The translations under genes and the position numbers were made by a program. A stretch of DNA of 64,000 bases from SSC4 sp964443225 (GTDB lineage Bacteria > Chloroflexota > Anaerolineae > SSC4 > Amarolineaceae). The stretch's first letter is position 1; each line of letters begins with the position of its first letter. Below are positions 14,915 to 26,763 of this stretch, piece after piece. The stretch is taken from contig CAYUCC010000017.1 of NCBI GenBank assembly GCA_964443225.1, positions 14,988 to 78,987 on the forward strand. Reading direction: 5' to 3'. The notes under the pieces are model-generated. The model was not told the DNA's origin, did no database searches, and was given only the letters and a program-made list of their open reading frames with translations.

Positions 14915-15454
14915 TCATGCCATCAAACGCCAGACGATCAGCGACACCACGCCGCCAATCAGCAGCCCGCTGAGGACATCGAGCGCGTAGTGTACGCGCA
15001 GTGCCACGCGGCTCCAGGAGGTCCAGGCAGCCAATCCGGCCAACAGCCAGCCCCAACCGGCAAAGAGCAGCAGACCCCAGACCGCAATCGTGCCCATACG
15101 CGTGGCATGGCCTGAGGGAAAGCTGTGTTTGTCGTATTTGACCGAGTAGAAACCATCCTGATCGTGGGGGCGGCGGCGGCGCAGCATGAACTTGGTGGTT
15201 GTCGTGATGGCCCCGGCGGCCACCATGCTGATAATCCACCCGACGATGCCGCGACGCAACGCGGCATCTCCCAACCAAATCGCAGCGATGCCAACAACCA
15301 CCCACACGTACCCGTCACCCAGGTGAGCCCCCATCCAGGCCAGACGATAGGCGAGACGTTGTTGCGGCTCGATTTGCAGGCGGGCACTCAGGCGGCGGTC
15401 GGCATCACCCAACACGCGACGCAGCCCCGGCTTCGGGCGTGGATCCTTCTTCAC
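14915..15454 (-). CDS. PAP2-family phosphatase
   Basis: A 179-aa membrane phosphatase of the type-2 phosphatidic acid phosphatase / undecaprenyl-diphosphatase superfamily. All three signature motifs are present: KFMLRRRRP near residue 85, PSGHATR near 115 and SRVALRVHYALDVL near 148, which contains the catalytic His and Asp. About four to five hydrophobic segments are visible. It starts with GTG, overlapping the stop of the nucleotidyltransferase as GTGA, so the two genes form an operon. It may dephosphorylate a lipid or isoprenoid phosphate. Confidence 0.9.
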   Translation of the reverse strand: MKKDPRPKPGLRRVLGDADRRLSARLQIEPQQRLAYRLAWMGAHLGDGYVWVVVGIAAIWLGDAALRRGIVGWIISMVAAGAITTTTKFMLRRRRPHDQDGFYSVKYDKHSFPSGHATRMGTIAVWGLLLFAGWGWLLAGLAAWTSWSRVALRVHYALDVLSGLLIGGVVSLIVWRLMA

Positions 15455-16245
15455 GTTGCCGACGTGATTGCCTTCGGTTCCATGATGTGTTTGACCAGGT
15501 CATACTGGAATGGTTTGTCGACGTCCATTCCAATTGCGGCATAAGGCGACAGCACAGCCCGTCCGCGCGCGCCAAAGACACGACTGGCGACCTGTTCCGC
15601 ATCCGGAATCGTCATCTGGCGGAAAACGAACTTGAGCAGCGTGCCAAAGCCGAGTAGCTGCGCCATGCGAAAGGCGCTCTTGCGACGGTCCATCGCTTCA
15701 CGCACCAGTCCCTCGTTCTGATTGGCCACCGCCAGACGCACCATGAAGAGATCACCACCGCAGTAACGACCTTCACGGAACGGTATGTAGCTGCGTTTGG
15801 ATTCGGGGAACGCCGTTTCCATGATCGATTTTTCGATGACGGCGTAATAGACATCGTCCTCTGTCTGCAGGCAGGTGTCGATGAACCAGCCAACGATCTC
15901 GGGTGTGAGCAGTGGAATGTCGGCTGAGCTGATGATGGCCATTTCGGCATCGGGATGGGCCCGCCGTACGGCGTTCAACCCGGCGTAGAGATTGTCCAGC
16001 ATGCCGGCACGATTCGCCTCGAAGATCACCGGCGTGTCCAGGTCAATCCCTTCATCGGGGTCGATCCCAACGACGACGATGTCGCGCACCTGGGGTGTCT
16101 GGCGCAGTGCCTGCACGACGTGCCAGATCATCGGTTTGCCATTGAGCGGTATCAACGCCTTACGCGGGGAGTTCGTGGCCTCCGCCAACGAATCCACCTT
16201 GCCCGGCTGGTATCCGGCCGTTATCACGGCATCCAAGTATTGCAT
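15451..16245 (-). CDS. MobA-like NTP transferase domain protein
   Basis: A 264-aa GT-A-fold nucleotidyltransferase. The N-terminus reads LDAVITAGYQPG, with the consensus LAGG loop altered. KALIPLNGKPMIWHVVQAL near residue 35 and IISSADIPLLTPE near 105 match the nucleotide- and metal-binding parts of MobA/IspD-like enzymes. The C-terminal half (FREGRYCGGDLFMVRL) is a family-specific extension. The ATG at 16245 places the protein start at the first beta strand; an in-frame ATG at 16281 is also possible. It precedes and overlaps the PAP2 gene, so a role in making a lipid headgroup precursor is plausible but unproven. Confidence 0.72.
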   Translation of the reverse strand: MQYLDAVITAGYQPGKVDSLAEATNSPRKALIPLNGKPMIWHVVQALRQTPQVRDIVVVGIDPDEGIDLDTPVIFEANRAGMLDNLYAGLNAVRRAHPDAEMAIISSADIPLLTPEIVGWFIDTCLQTEDDVYYAVIEKSIMETAFPESKRSYIPFREGRYCGGDLFMVRLAVANQNEGLVREAMDRRKSAFRMAQLLGFGTLLKFVFRQMTIPDAEQVASRVFGARGRAVLSPYAAIGMDVDKPFQYDLVKHIMEPKAITSAT

Positions 16246-16587
16246 TCTATGTTGTGCCTTTGTGATTGATCGACGTTCCATAAGTATATATCAAATGCCG
16301 GCAGATGCCAATCGCCGTGCGGCGCCGCGCAGTCTCCGCGGCTCGCGGTCCGTCCCAATGACTTGCCAATTCGGCACCTTGAGCCTATAATTTATTTCTA
16401 GTTTGTGTATGCATCAGTGTCTTGGGGTAGGCCCAACTGCCGCGTCGCACACGCACGACAGACACAGAAGAGCTTGCCATATCACCGATGCACGCTTTGC
16501 AGACCACACCCGGCCAGCGTTGTTGGGGTAAACCACGACGTTGACCGCCTGGATCTTTCAATGATTTGCGTTCGAAGGAGCATCAGT
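16246..16587. other. Divergent intergenic region with long ppdK leader
   Basis: It holds the ppdK promoter (16363-16391) and then an untranslated leader of about 190 bases without an obvious riboswitch or terminator hairpin. It ends with a GAAGGAG ribosome-binding site. Confidence 0.5.
16363..16391 (+). promoter_or_regulatory. Sigma-70 promoter for ppdK
   Basis: TTGCCA (16363-16368), a 17-bp spacer and TATAAT (16386-16391). Confidence 0.75.
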
Positions 16588-19269
<2,682 letters not shown>

Positions 19270-19356
19270 CCTGACCGGTTCGTCAACTCGTAAGAGGCGA
19301 CGAGCCGATCGACGGCGCAAGGGACGCTGCCCGGCGTAACTTGTTTGGATCACACA

Positions 19357-19385
19357 GGGGCAGGTGCCCGCACCTGCCCCTCTTG
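19357..19385 (+). terminator. Terminator after ppdK
   Basis: GGGGCAGGTG (19357-19366) pairs with CACCTGCCCC (19371-19380) around a CCCG loop, followed by TCTTG. It is 87 bp past the ppdK stop. Confidence 0.75.
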
Positions 19386-19436
19386 ATTGGTGGCATCGGC
19401 ATTCGACAGCAGCCTGCACCAGGAGGCCCTCATCCC

Positions 19437-20699
19437 GTGATTGAGTCGATCACTCAAACCCTGCAGTCCCTGCTGTCCCCAGCCGGCTTGCGTCAGTTTG
19501 CCGTTTTTGCCGGCTGCGTGGCCCTGGCATTCGTCCTCGTCCACCCGATACGGCGTTGGGCCCGTCGCAGCTGGCCGGCGCGTGTACGCTCGCCGTGGCT
19601 GCGTCGCATGCTGCAGATCGCCAACCGCGCCATCGTTCCCCTTCTGGTATCGCTGCTGAGCGGCCTGGCTGGCCTGTTTTTTGTCGCCTTAGGCTGGGAT
19701 TCGACCATCTTCCACTGGCTGCGTACCCTGGCCAATTATTGGGTCTTCTACGCCATTGCGGCCGCGTTGTTCGACATCAACTATCTACCAGAACAGGCAC
19801 GTGTCTGGAAACGTTATCTGTTGCTTCCACTTGGCGCAATCATCCTCGTGCTGGACTGGTTTGGCCTGCTCGACGATGTGCTGTTATGGGCGCCCCTGCC
19901 TGACCAGCTGCCTCAATTCACCCTGGGCGCCCTCATTGTCGCCGTAATCGCCACCGTCGTGGGTCTGTCGGTGGCGCGTGGTCTGCGCGAATTCCTGCAG
20001 GATCGATTTCTGCCCGACAGCGGTCTGGATCCGTCCAAAGGACGGGTGATCGCCGTCACGACCTATTATGCCATGGTCGGCGTGGTCTTCCTGATTGCGC
20101 TGAGCGCCATCGGCATCGATTTGACGACGCTCACGGTCATCCTGGGCGGTCTCTCGGTGGGTATCGGTCTTGGTTTGCAGGAGATCATCAAGAACTTCGT
20201 GGCCGGCCTGGTCCTCATTTTCGAGCGCTCGGTCAGCCCCGGCGACATCGTACAAATCGGTACCGACACCGGCACCGTCAAAGAGGTCGGTGTGCGTGCG
20301 ATGACGATTGGGCGAGGCGTCGATAACGTCGACATGGTGGTGCCCAACGCGCGGTTCATGACCGACACGCTGTTCAATTTTTCGCGCGACGCCAAAGGCG
20401 TGCGCATCAAAATCAGCATCGGCGTCAGTTACGATGCCGAACCGCGCCAGACCGCCGTCGTCCTGCTTGGCGCCGCACAGCACGCCAAACTCCTGGCAGA
20501 ACCGGCGCCGTCGGTGGCGTTCACCGGCTTTGGCGACAGCACACTCAACTTCGACCTCTTCACCTGGGTGGCCGACCCCAGCGACCAATGGGCCGTGGCC
20601 AGCGATTTGCGTTTCCAGGTCTGGGATGCCCTCAAAGCCGCCGGCATCGAAATGGCCTATCCGCAGCGCGACATCCACCTGCGGTCGGTCGATTTCTGA
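19437..20699 (+). CDS. MscS-family mechanosensitive channel
   Basis: A 420-aa membrane channel that opens on membrane tension to release solutes. Several N-terminal hydrophobic segments precede the pore helix region GGLSVGIGLGLQEIIKNFVAG near residue 245. The cytoplasmic beta domain follows with ERSVSPGDIVQIGTDTGTV and VVPNARFMTDTLFNFSR, and a C-terminal alpha-beta domain ends AYPQRDIHLRSVDF, all typical of MscS. The GTG start at 19437 has AGGAGG (19421-19426) 10 bp upstream; the longer frame overlaps the ppdK terminator. The stop abuts a CCAAAAT-family repeat hairpin. Confidence 0.92.
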   Translation: MIESITQTLQSLLSPAGLRQFAVFAGCVALAFVLVHPIRRWARRSWPARVRSPWLRRMLQIANRAIVPLLVSLLSGLAGLFFVALGWDSTIFHWLRTLANYWVFYAIAAALFDINYLPEQARVWKRYLLLPLGAIILVLDWFGLLDDVLLWAPLPDQLPQFTLGALIVAVIATVVGLSVARGLREFLQDRFLPDSGLDPSKGRVIAVTTYYAMVGVVFLIALSAIGIDLTTLTVILGGLSVGIGLGLQEIIKNFVAGLVLIFERSVSPGDIVQIGTDTGTVKEVGVRAMTIGRGVDNVDMVVPNARFMTDTLFNFSRDAKGVRIKISIGVSYDAEPRQTAVVLLGAAQHAKLLAEPAPSVAFTGFGDSTLNFDLFTWVADPSDQWAVASDLRFQVWDALKAAGIEMAYPQRDIHLRSVDF

Positions 20700-20770
20700 T
20701 TTTGGATTTTTGATTTTGGATTTTGGATTGGTGAATGCCGGCGGTCCAATCCAAAATCTAAAATCTAAAA
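20700..20770. repeat. CCAAAAT heptamer repeats in inverted arrangement
   Basis: GATTTTGG-type units are followed by CCAAAAT/CTAAAAT units. They directly join the stop of the MscS gene and provide the last codon and stop of the convergent gene at 20765. Confidence 0.88.
20719..20758. terminator. Heptamer-built hairpin between convergent genes
   Basis: GATTTTGGATTGG (20719-20731) pairs with CCAATCCAAAATC (20746-20758) around a 14-base loop. T-rich flanks on both sides would allow bidirectional termination. Confidence 0.55.
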
Positions 20771-21361
20771 GCGCCGCCGTCGCCGGCGGAACAGTAGGGC
20801 GATCAAGCCCGTGACCACCAGCAGTTCCAGGCCAAGCACCAGGTAGATGACCAGCTCGTGTCCGGTGACGTAATCGGGCACGATGGCCATCTGTGCCGCG
20901 GGATTGGGATGGACCAGGGCATAACGACCCGCCGCGGGCACCGCAATCGTGTACACTGGTCGCCCGGGCACCAGGGGTGTATCCAGGAAGCTCAAGCCGC
21001 GCCGTACCGAGGTGATGGTGGCCACACTGCCGGTCTCTGTTGTGGCGCTCAACCAGGTTTTCTCGCTTGATTCGAGGGCGTTCGAGAGTTCCAGCAGTTT
21101 GTCGTTGGCGGTGTACACGGCGTACAGACCCGGTTGTGTCACCTGCCACGTGTTGTTTTTCTGCGACAGATCGAAAAACTCGATCTCCTCAGACTTGACC
21201 TGATCGACCAGGCCCAGCTGGCCGGGCAGCCACAGCAACCCAACTCCGGCATACTTGACCAGGTCGCCAATGCGACATAACCCGATGAGCAAGAGGACGG
21301 CCAGGGCGATACCCAAAAAGATGCTGCGCAGGCTTGGTGCAGCAGGCTCACCAGTTGACAT
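20765..21361 (-). CDS. Bitopic membrane protein of unknown function
   Basis: A 198-aa protein I do not recognise. A first hydrophobic segment (IFLGIALAVLLLIGLC) and a last one (LVIYLVLGLELLVVTGLIALLF) flank about 130 residues that would lie outside the cell and look beta-rich. It ends in the basic run FRRRRRRF, whose last codon and stop are within repeat DNA. It has no operon partner: the MscS gene is convergent. Confidence 0.7.
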   Translation of the reverse strand: MSTGEPAAPSLRSIFLGIALAVLLLIGLCRIGDLVKYAGVGLLWLPGQLGLVDQVKSEEIEFFDLSQKNNTWQVTQPGLYAVYTANDKLLELSNALESSEKTWLSATTETGSVATITSVRRGLSFLDTPLVPGRPVYTIAVPAAGRYALVHPNPAAQMAIVPDYVTGHELVIYLVLGLELLVVTGLIALLFRRRRRRF

Positions 21362-21439
21362 AACCCGTTTCGGCTCCTTGGACCATGATGCCGTTACATA
21401 TTGCGACGTTGGTCATTCGCGAAGGGACACCAGCGTTGG

Positions 21440-21805
21440 TCACCACCGGTAGGCATTGAGGATCCAGAATCCGCTGGCGATCTCCACACCGGTTTGCTCC
21501 AGATTGTGGATGGCCTGTACGATTTCAGAATCGCTCATGTCTTTCAGAACGTTGTTGTCCTGGTAGACTGCGAGAATGCCAGCATGCGATGCATTGCTCT
21601 GATGCAATGCCAGAAAATCTTTCGGATTCAGAGTCAGGAGAGTGCGGCCTGTACGCGACGCGTGCTCGAGGTGCACGATGTCCTCTGCACCCGTCAGTGG
21701 AGGGCTTGCATCAACAGGTACCTCGACGTCATGGTCGTCTGTCTGAAGCAAACGCCGCAAGTTGTGCGAGAATGCGCAGTCATCAAGATACAGTCGGAGG
21801 GTCAA
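21440..21805 (-). CDS. DUF5615 PIN-like toxin component
   Basis: A 121-aa protein with the Mut7-C/DUF5615 PIN-like pattern: LRLYLDDCAFSHNLRRLL with paired Asp at the N-terminus and RTLLTLNPKDFLALHQ near residue 60. Such proteins are predicted ribonuclease toxins. The true start is probably the TTG at 21805, with AGGGG upstream, because the family begins at this beta strand. It overlaps the preceding DUF433-type gene by 23 bp, the usual antitoxin-toxin coupling. Confidence 0.75.
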   Translation of the reverse strand: MTLRLYLDDCAFSHNLRRLLQTDDHDVEVPVDASPPLTGAEDIVHLEHASRTGRTLLTLNPKDFLALHQSNASHAGILAVYQDNNVLKDMSDSEIVQAIHNLEQTGVEIASGFWILNAYRW

Positions 21806-22325
21806 GGGAAAACCCCTGTGAAAGCAGATACTGTTTGTCGGCTTCGGCTTCGCCATCGATGACGTCACGGTGGACGTAATAGTAGGCCACTGCCTCTCTC
21901 ACCTGGTGCAGCGGCAAATCCATGTCCTGGGCTGCTGCCTCGACAGAGAGATTGTTGGCCCGCATCTTGTAGATCACCTGCCCCACGGTGATGTTCCGAC
22001 CCTTGAGATAGGGCTGTGCCCGGCGAGTAGCGGGTCGCATTTCCAGGTAGTTATAGTGATCGAAGACCTGGGGTTGAACCGCAGGTACACTGAGCTCCTT
22101 GAAACGATCCACCTGGGCAAGTGATGCTTCGTCCACGCTGATGACGTGTCGGCCGCTCAGTATCTCGTCGATGACCCACAAGAAGGTGCCGTAGGCTTGC
22201 TGGAGCAGGTCGGCGCGCGACCGTACGGCCAATCGGGCCTGCAACAACTCCAGCATGCTGGCCTCCGCCTGGCTTAGATCGACCTGCACGCGCACTTTGT
22301 CGATATTTCTTGCTGCAATCGTCAT
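21783..22325 (-). CDS. DUF433-type antitoxin with N-terminal RHH-like segment
   Basis: A 180-aa protein. The first 45 residues (KVRVQVDLSQAEASMLELLQ) look like a ribbon-helix-helix DNA-binding strand and helix. The C-terminal part (KGRNITVGQVIYKMRANNLSVEAAAQDMDLPLHQVREAVAYYY) is the DUF433 helix-turn-helix domain that commonly pairs with DUF5615 toxins. GGAGGT lies 8 bp before the ATG and a consensus promoter is further upstream. It probably represses its own operon and neutralises the DUF5615 protein. Confidence 0.78.
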   Translation of the reverse strand: MTIAARNIDKVRVQVDLSQAEASMLELLQARLAVRSRADLLQQAYGTFLWVIDEILSGRHVISVDEASLAQVDRFKELSVPAVQPQVFDHYNYLEMRPATRRAQPYLKGRNITVGQVIYKMRANNLSVEAAAQDMDLPLHQVREAVAYYYVHRDVIDGEAEADKQYLLSQGFSLDPPTVS

Positions 22326-22348
22326 GCCACTACCTCCGCATTACTCCA

Positions 22349-22377
22349 ATTATACAGCAAAATTAAGTGCAATGCAA
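22349..22377 (-). promoter_or_regulatory. Promoter of the DUF433/DUF5615 operon
   Basis: On the minus strand it reads TTGCAT, a 17-bp spacer, then TATAAT (22354-22349), 24 bp before the start codon. The -35 region has the direct repeat TTGCATTGCA, a possible autoregulatory site. Confidence 0.7.
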
Positions 22378-22430
22378 TCTGCGCGTGCAAAATCGTCATG
22401 CGGCTGTCAGCCGAGCGGCTTTCGACCAGT

Positions 22431-22730
22431 CTATTGAGACGGAGTTATCCCCGCGATAACGACCATCTGGGAGGTGGCGGCCGCGTGGCGTATCTTCTTG
22501 ACCGGCCCGTACTCCGGTGAGTCGATCCAGGCTTTGGCCTGGTCGACGCTGGGGAATTCCAGGATAACCAGGCGGGTCGGGGCCCAGGTGCCCTCCAGGG
22601 TTTCGGCGGCGCCGCCGCGGGCCAGATATTTGCCACCATAGGCGGCGACGGTGGCGGGTGCCAGGCCGCGATAGGTTTCATAGGTGACCGGATCGGTGAC
22701 GTCGATGTCGACGACGACATAGGCTGGCAT
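22431..22730 (-). CDS. DUF1330 family protein
   Basis: A 99-aa protein of the dimeric alpha/beta barrel DUF1330 family. It has MPAYVVVDIDVTDPVTYETYR at the start, LARGGAAETLEGTW near residue 40 and RLVILEFPSVDQAKAWIDSPEY near 55, matching the family. The ATG at 22730 has AAGGAG upstream; longer frames are not needed. Enzymatic role unknown. Confidence 0.85.
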   Translation of the reverse strand: MPAYVVVDIDVTDPVTYETYRGLAPATVAAYGGKYLARGGAAETLEGTWAPTRLVILEFPSVDQAKAWIDSPEYGPVKKIRHAAATSQMVVIAGITPSQ

Positions 22731-23027
22731 GAATGTCTCTCCTTTTTTCGACCATAGGCCCGCCGCATCATCGAACGGGTGGGCGCGACGGTGATGCCGA
22801 TTATGGCACACAGGCACCTCGTTGTCAATCCACTGTCGGAGCAAGGAGGTGTCCGGTAAATGGTCCTGTTTTCGACGGTCGATGCACCACACCGTGCATC
22901 CCAAATCCTCACTGGACCGGGTTGACTTCACCCGGCAGGCCCGGTTATACTACAGGCAATCCGGTCGGCCAGGCGGCCCCTGGCACGAATTCCCATCCGG
23001 TTTGCCGACAAGGAGCGCGATCTGCCG
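22731..23027. other. Divergent intergenic region
   Basis: It contains the promoter at 22922-22951 and an AAGGAG ribosome-binding site (23010-23015) for the acyl-CoA synthetase. Nothing else was recognised. Confidence 0.5.
22922..22951 (+). promoter_or_regulatory. Promoter of the ADP-forming acyl-CoA synthetase gene
   Basis: TTGACT (22922-22927), an 18-bp spacer and TATACT (22946-22951). Confidence 0.65.
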
Positions 23028-25229
23028 ATGATACTACAGACCAATCCAGCAGACCCATACCCCACCGGTCAGGGCAGCCGGACGTCCGGACATCGAAACG
23101 CGCTCGACCTGTTCTTCGACCCCGCCGGCGTGGCCGTCATAGGTGCCTCGGCCGATCCGCACAAACTCAGCCACGGCGTGGTGGTCAATTTGTCCAGCCA
23201 CGGTTACCAGGGTGCCGTTCACTGCGTCAATCCCAAAGCATCGACAATCCGCGGGCTGCCGGTCTACCCAGACATCCGTGAGGTGCCCGATCCGGTCGAA
23301 CTGGCGGTGCTGATGGTGCCCGCTGCGGCGTGCCTGCCGGTGCTGGAGGCCTGTGGCCAGCGCGGCATCAAAGCCGCGATCGTCATCTCCTGCGGCTTCG
23401 GGGAAGTTGGGGCCGAGGGGGTGACGCGTGAACGGGGTCTGCTCGAGACTGCCGCACGTTACGGCATGCGCCTGATCGGGCCCAACTGCGTGGGCACGTT
23501 GGACGCCTACACCGGCCTCAACTGCACGTTCATCCGCCTGATGCCCAAACCCGGGGCGATCGGTTTCATCAGCCAGTCGGGCGCCATCTGCGGCGGTATC
23601 CTGGAATGGACCGCCGACAAGGGCATCGGCTTCAGCCGCTTCGCCACCGTCGGTAATGCCGCCGACGTCAGCGAGACCGACCTCGTCGAAATCATGGCGG
23701 CGGACCCCCACACGGCCGTGATTGTACTTTACGTCGAAGCGATTCGCGACGGGCGTCGTTTCATCGACGTGGCCAGCCGTGTCACGCGCGACAAGCCGAT
23801 CCTGGTTCTCAAGGCGGGCACCAGCCCCGCCGGCCAGCGGGCCGTGCTGTCCCACACCGGCAGCCTGGCGGGTGAAATGGCGGCGTACGACGCAGCCTTT
23901 CGTCAGGCCGGGGTGCAGCGGGTCGATACGGTGGAGGCGCTGTTCAACCGGGCACTGGCCCTGGTCTATGGACCGCTGCCGCGCGGCCGGCGCGTGGCTA
24001 TTGTGACCAATGCGGGCGGGCCGGCCAGCCTGGCCGCCGACGCGCTGGCCACGGTGGGTCTCACCCTCCCGCCCACACCGCCGGCGGTTCAGGCGCCGTT
24101 GGCCCAGATCTGTTCCGATGCCCAGACCAGCAATCCGGTCGACCTATTGGGTGGCGCCCACCCGTCACAGTACGAACAGGTGATGCGTACGCTGCTCGCC
24201 GATGACACCTTCGATGCGGTACTCCCCATCCTGGTTCCGCACGCCGTCGTCGACCCCGTGGCCGTGGCGGAGGCCATCAGCCGCGGTGCGCAGGGCTTCG
24301 CCAAACCGGTCGTGGCCTGCTTCATGGGTGCCGAGGCGGTCCGCCGGCCGCTGATGACCCTCCATGCCCACCGCATCGCCGCCTACCAGTTCCCCGAACA
24401 AGCGGCGCAGGCGTTGGGTGCCCTCTGGCAGCGGGCCGATCACCTGGCCCGCCTGGCGGAGGGTGATGCCAGGCGAGACGCCTTGCCTGTGTCCAGCGAG
24501 GTCGTTGGCTGGTTGGAGAGCGCAGCCGCGGCCGGGCATACGCAGCTGGGCGAAGCCGGGACACGCCCCATCCTGCAGGCCTACGGTTTGCCGCAGCCGC
24601 AGGCGGAATTGGCGCGTACGGCGGATGAAGCCGCTGCGGTTGCGGCGCGCATCGGGTATCCGGTTGCGCTCAAAATCGTTTCGCCGGACATCCTGCACAA
24701 GTCGGAGGTGGGGGGTGTCGTGGTGAACGTGCCCGATGAAGCCGCAGTTCACGCGCAGTTCACCGCCATGCTGGCGCGGATTACGGTTCAGCGGCCGGGT
24801 GTGCAGATCGAGGGTGTGCTGGTGGCCGAGATGGCACCGCCGGGTTACGAGCTCATTGTGGGCATGCGGCGGGATCCGCAGTTTGGGCCGTTGGTGATGT
24901 TTGGCCTGGGTGGCATCTACGTCGAGCTGCTGCACGACGTGGCATTTGCAGTGGCACCGTTGGGTCCGGCCGAGGCGCGGCGTCTGATCGACGCCACCGC
25001 CGCCGGCAAACTGCTGCGGGGCTTACGCGGCCAGCTGCCCGCCGACATCGACGCCGTGGTGGATGTCATCCTGGCGGTCGCCGAGATTGCCCTGGCGCAC
25101 CCGCAGATCGAGGAAATCGACCTCAACCCGCTGGTGGCCTACCCGCGTGGTGCCGCACGCGGGGTGTTGGCGGTCGATGTGCGGATGGTGCTGCGGATTT
25201 CGGCCACTCCAAGCTGCGGAACCCGGTAA
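23028..25229 (+). CDS. Acetate/acyl-CoA synthetase, ADP (NDP)-forming
   Basis: A 733-aa fused alpha-beta enzyme that interconverts acyl-CoA, ADP and phosphate with the acid, CoA and ATP. In order: a CoA-binding Rossmann domain (VAVIGASADPHKLSHGV near residue 35), a succinyl-CoA-ligase-like part (GFISQSGAICGGILEW near 180, VLSHTGSLAGEM near 280), a linker, and a C-terminal ATP-grasp domain (AARIGYPVALKIVSPDILHK near 545, EEIDLNPLVAYP near 690). It has its own promoter. It could yield ATP from acetyl-CoA under fermentation or support acid use. Confidence 0.92.
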   Translation: MILQTNPADPYPTGQGSRTSGHRNALDLFFDPAGVAVIGASADPHKLSHGVVVNLSSHGYQGAVHCVNPKASTIRGLPVYPDIREVPDPVELAVLMVPAAACLPVLEACGQRGIKAAIVISCGFGEVGAEGVTRERGLLETAARYGMRLIGPNCVGTLDAYTGLNCTFIRLMPKPGAIGFISQSGAICGGILEWTADKGIGFSRFATVGNAADVSETDLVEIMAADPHTAVIVLYVEAIRDGRRFIDVASRVTRDKPILVLKAGTSPAGQRAVLSHTGSLAGEMAAYDAAFRQAGVQRVDTVEALFNRALALVYGPLPRGRRVAIVTNAGGPASLAADALATVGLTLPPTPPAVQAPLAQICSDAQTSNPVDLLGGAHPSQYEQVMRTLLADDTFDAVLPILVPHAVVDPVAVAEAISRGAQGFAKPVVACFMGAEAVRRPLMTLHAHRIAAYQFPEQAAQALGALWQRADHLARLAEGDARRDALPVSSEVVGWLESAAAAGHTQLGEAGTRPILQAYGLPQPQAELARTADEAAAVAARIGYPVALKIVSPDILHKSEVGGVVVNVPDEAAVHAQFTAMLARITVQRPGVQIEGVLVAEMAPPGYELIVGMRRDPQFGPLVMFGLGGIYVELLHDVAFAVAPLGPAEARRLIDATAAGKLLRGLRGQLPADIDAVVDVILAVAEIALAHPQIEEIDLNPLVAYPRGAARGVLAVDVRMVLRISATPSCGTR

Positions 25230-25235
25230 AAAAGA

Positions 25236-25275
25236 GCCGGGTGCCGATGGGGATATGTTCCCATCGGCACCCGGC
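25236..25275 (-). terminator. Strong terminator of the DEAD-box helicase gene
   Basis: A perfect 16-bp stem, GCCGGGTGCCGATGGG with its complement (25236-25251 and 25260-25275), encloses an 8-base loop. On the minus strand it is followed by TCTTTTTT. It lies just after the plus-strand gene end and may serve that gene too. Confidence 0.9.
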
Positions 25276-25310
25276 GTCGCTGTTACGAATAACAGGTGTT
25301 TGGGTCTGGC

Positions 25311-26534
25311 TTAACGGGCGCGGGCTGCCACTGGGCCTGCAGCTGCCGGACGCCGGTTGGCTTCGCGGTAGCGGCGGATCGCTTCAGCATCGGGCTGCAC
25401 CAGGGCCGGGGTGGCGTAATCGATGCCATCGACACGCCGGCGCTCGATTTTGTGTTTGAGCACCGCCTCGATGCGGCGTACCAGCGGCTCGTCGGCCAGG
25501 GTCACCAGGGTATAGGCGGTGCCGGTCGCTTCGGCGCGCCCGGTGCGGCCGATGCGGTGCACGTAGTCGTCGGGCTGGGCCGGTACGTCGAAGTTGACGA
25601 CGTGCGAGATGCCTTCGACGTCGATGCCGCGTGCGGCGATGTCGGTGGCGACGAGAACCCGCGTGCGGCCATGCCGAAATGACTCCAGGGCCGCAATGCG
25701 CTGGTTCTGCGAACGGTTACCGTGGATGACGGCGGCATCGATCCCGGCACGGGTCAACGTTTTGGCCAGCCGGTCGGCACGATGTTTGGTGCGCGTGAAG
25801 ATCAGCACACTGTCCATCTCTTCACCCCGCAGCAGCGTTTGCACGGCCTGAGTTTTCAGGTGCTCGGGCACGGTCAACAACATCTGCTGAATGGCCGCGG
25901 GCGCGGCGGTCTTCGACACCTCGATGCGCGCCGGCTGGCGGGTCACCTCGGCGGCCAGGCCCAGGATGGGATAGAGTGTCGCCGAAAAGAGCATCGTCTG
26001 CCGTTCGCGCGGCAGCAGCCGCACGATGCGGCGCAGGTCGGGCAAAAAGCCAACGTCGAGCATACGATCGGCTTCGTCGATGACCAGAATCTGGATACCG
26101 TCGAGCTGCAAGCTGCGCCGCGCTACCAGGTCGAGCAGGCGGCCGGGGGTGGCGATGACCACCTCGGCGCCGCGTGCCAGGCTTTGCTGCTGCGGCGAAA
26201 GCGCCACGCCACCGTAGACGGCCAGCGTATGCAGGCCGGCGGCTGTGCCCAGGATGTGGGCCTGTTCGGCCACCTGCAGGGCGAGCTCGCGCGTCGGCAC
26301 GAGCACCAGGGCGCGGGGGCGCCTGGCCTGACCGGTCGACTTCAACAGCCGGTGCAGCACCGGCAGCAGGTAAGCGGCGGTTTTGCCCGTGCCGGTTTCG
26401 GCCGAGCCAAGGATATCTTGCCCAGTCAGCGCGACAGGAATCGTCGCGCGCTGGATGGGGGTCGGGTGTTCGAAATCGAGCCGTTCGATGCCCTTAAGCA
26501 GGCGGGGCTCGAGTCCGAATGAAACAAAACTCAT
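25311..26534 (-). CDS. DEAD-box ATP-dependent RNA helicase (RhlE-like)
   Basis: A 407-aa helicase that unwinds RNA structures. It has the Q motif FGLEPRLLKGIERLDFEHPT, motif I GSAETGTGKTAAY, motif Ia PTRELALQ, motif II VIDEADRML, motif III FSATLYP, motif V TDIAARGIDVEG and motif VI HRIGRTGRAEATG. The short C-terminal tail lacks an extra RNA-binding domain. The start at 26534 (or the adjacent ATG 26537) has GGAG upstream. A strong terminator follows. Confidence 0.94.
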   Translation of the reverse strand: MSFVSFGLEPRLLKGIERLDFEHPTPIQRATIPVALTGQDILGSAETGTGKTAAYLLPVLHRLLKSTGQARRPRALVLVPTRELALQVAEQAHILGTAAGLHTLAVYGGVALSPQQQSLARGAEVVIATPGRLLDLVARRSLQLDGIQILVIDEADRMLDVGFLPDLRRIVRLLPRERQTMLFSATLYPILGLAAEVTRQPARIEVSKTAAPAAIQQMLLTVPEHLKTQAVQTLLRGEEMDSVLIFTRTKHRADRLAKTLTRAGIDAAVIHGNRSQNQRIAALESFRHGRTRVLVATDIAARGIDVEGISHVVNFDVPAQPDDYVHRIGRTGRAEATGTAYTLVTLADEPLVRRIEAVLKHKIERRRVDGIDYATPALVQPDAEAIRRYREANRRPAAAGPVAARAR

Positions 26535-26763
26535 CATACTCCAATTGCGGTCAATATTTACCAACGTGAACGACCGCTGAGACACATCGGGTGAGAGCAA
26601 ATAAAAAAGCGCTGTCCAGTCAAAAACCGGACCGCGCCAATGAACCGGATTCTAAATGCTCACGAACGAGTGGAAGTGTAACCCACGTGACAGGTATTGT
26701 CAAATTGGCGTCCATCGCTGCTGCATGGGGCTGCCTGGAGTTCCTACCTGCGGTTTTGGTCCC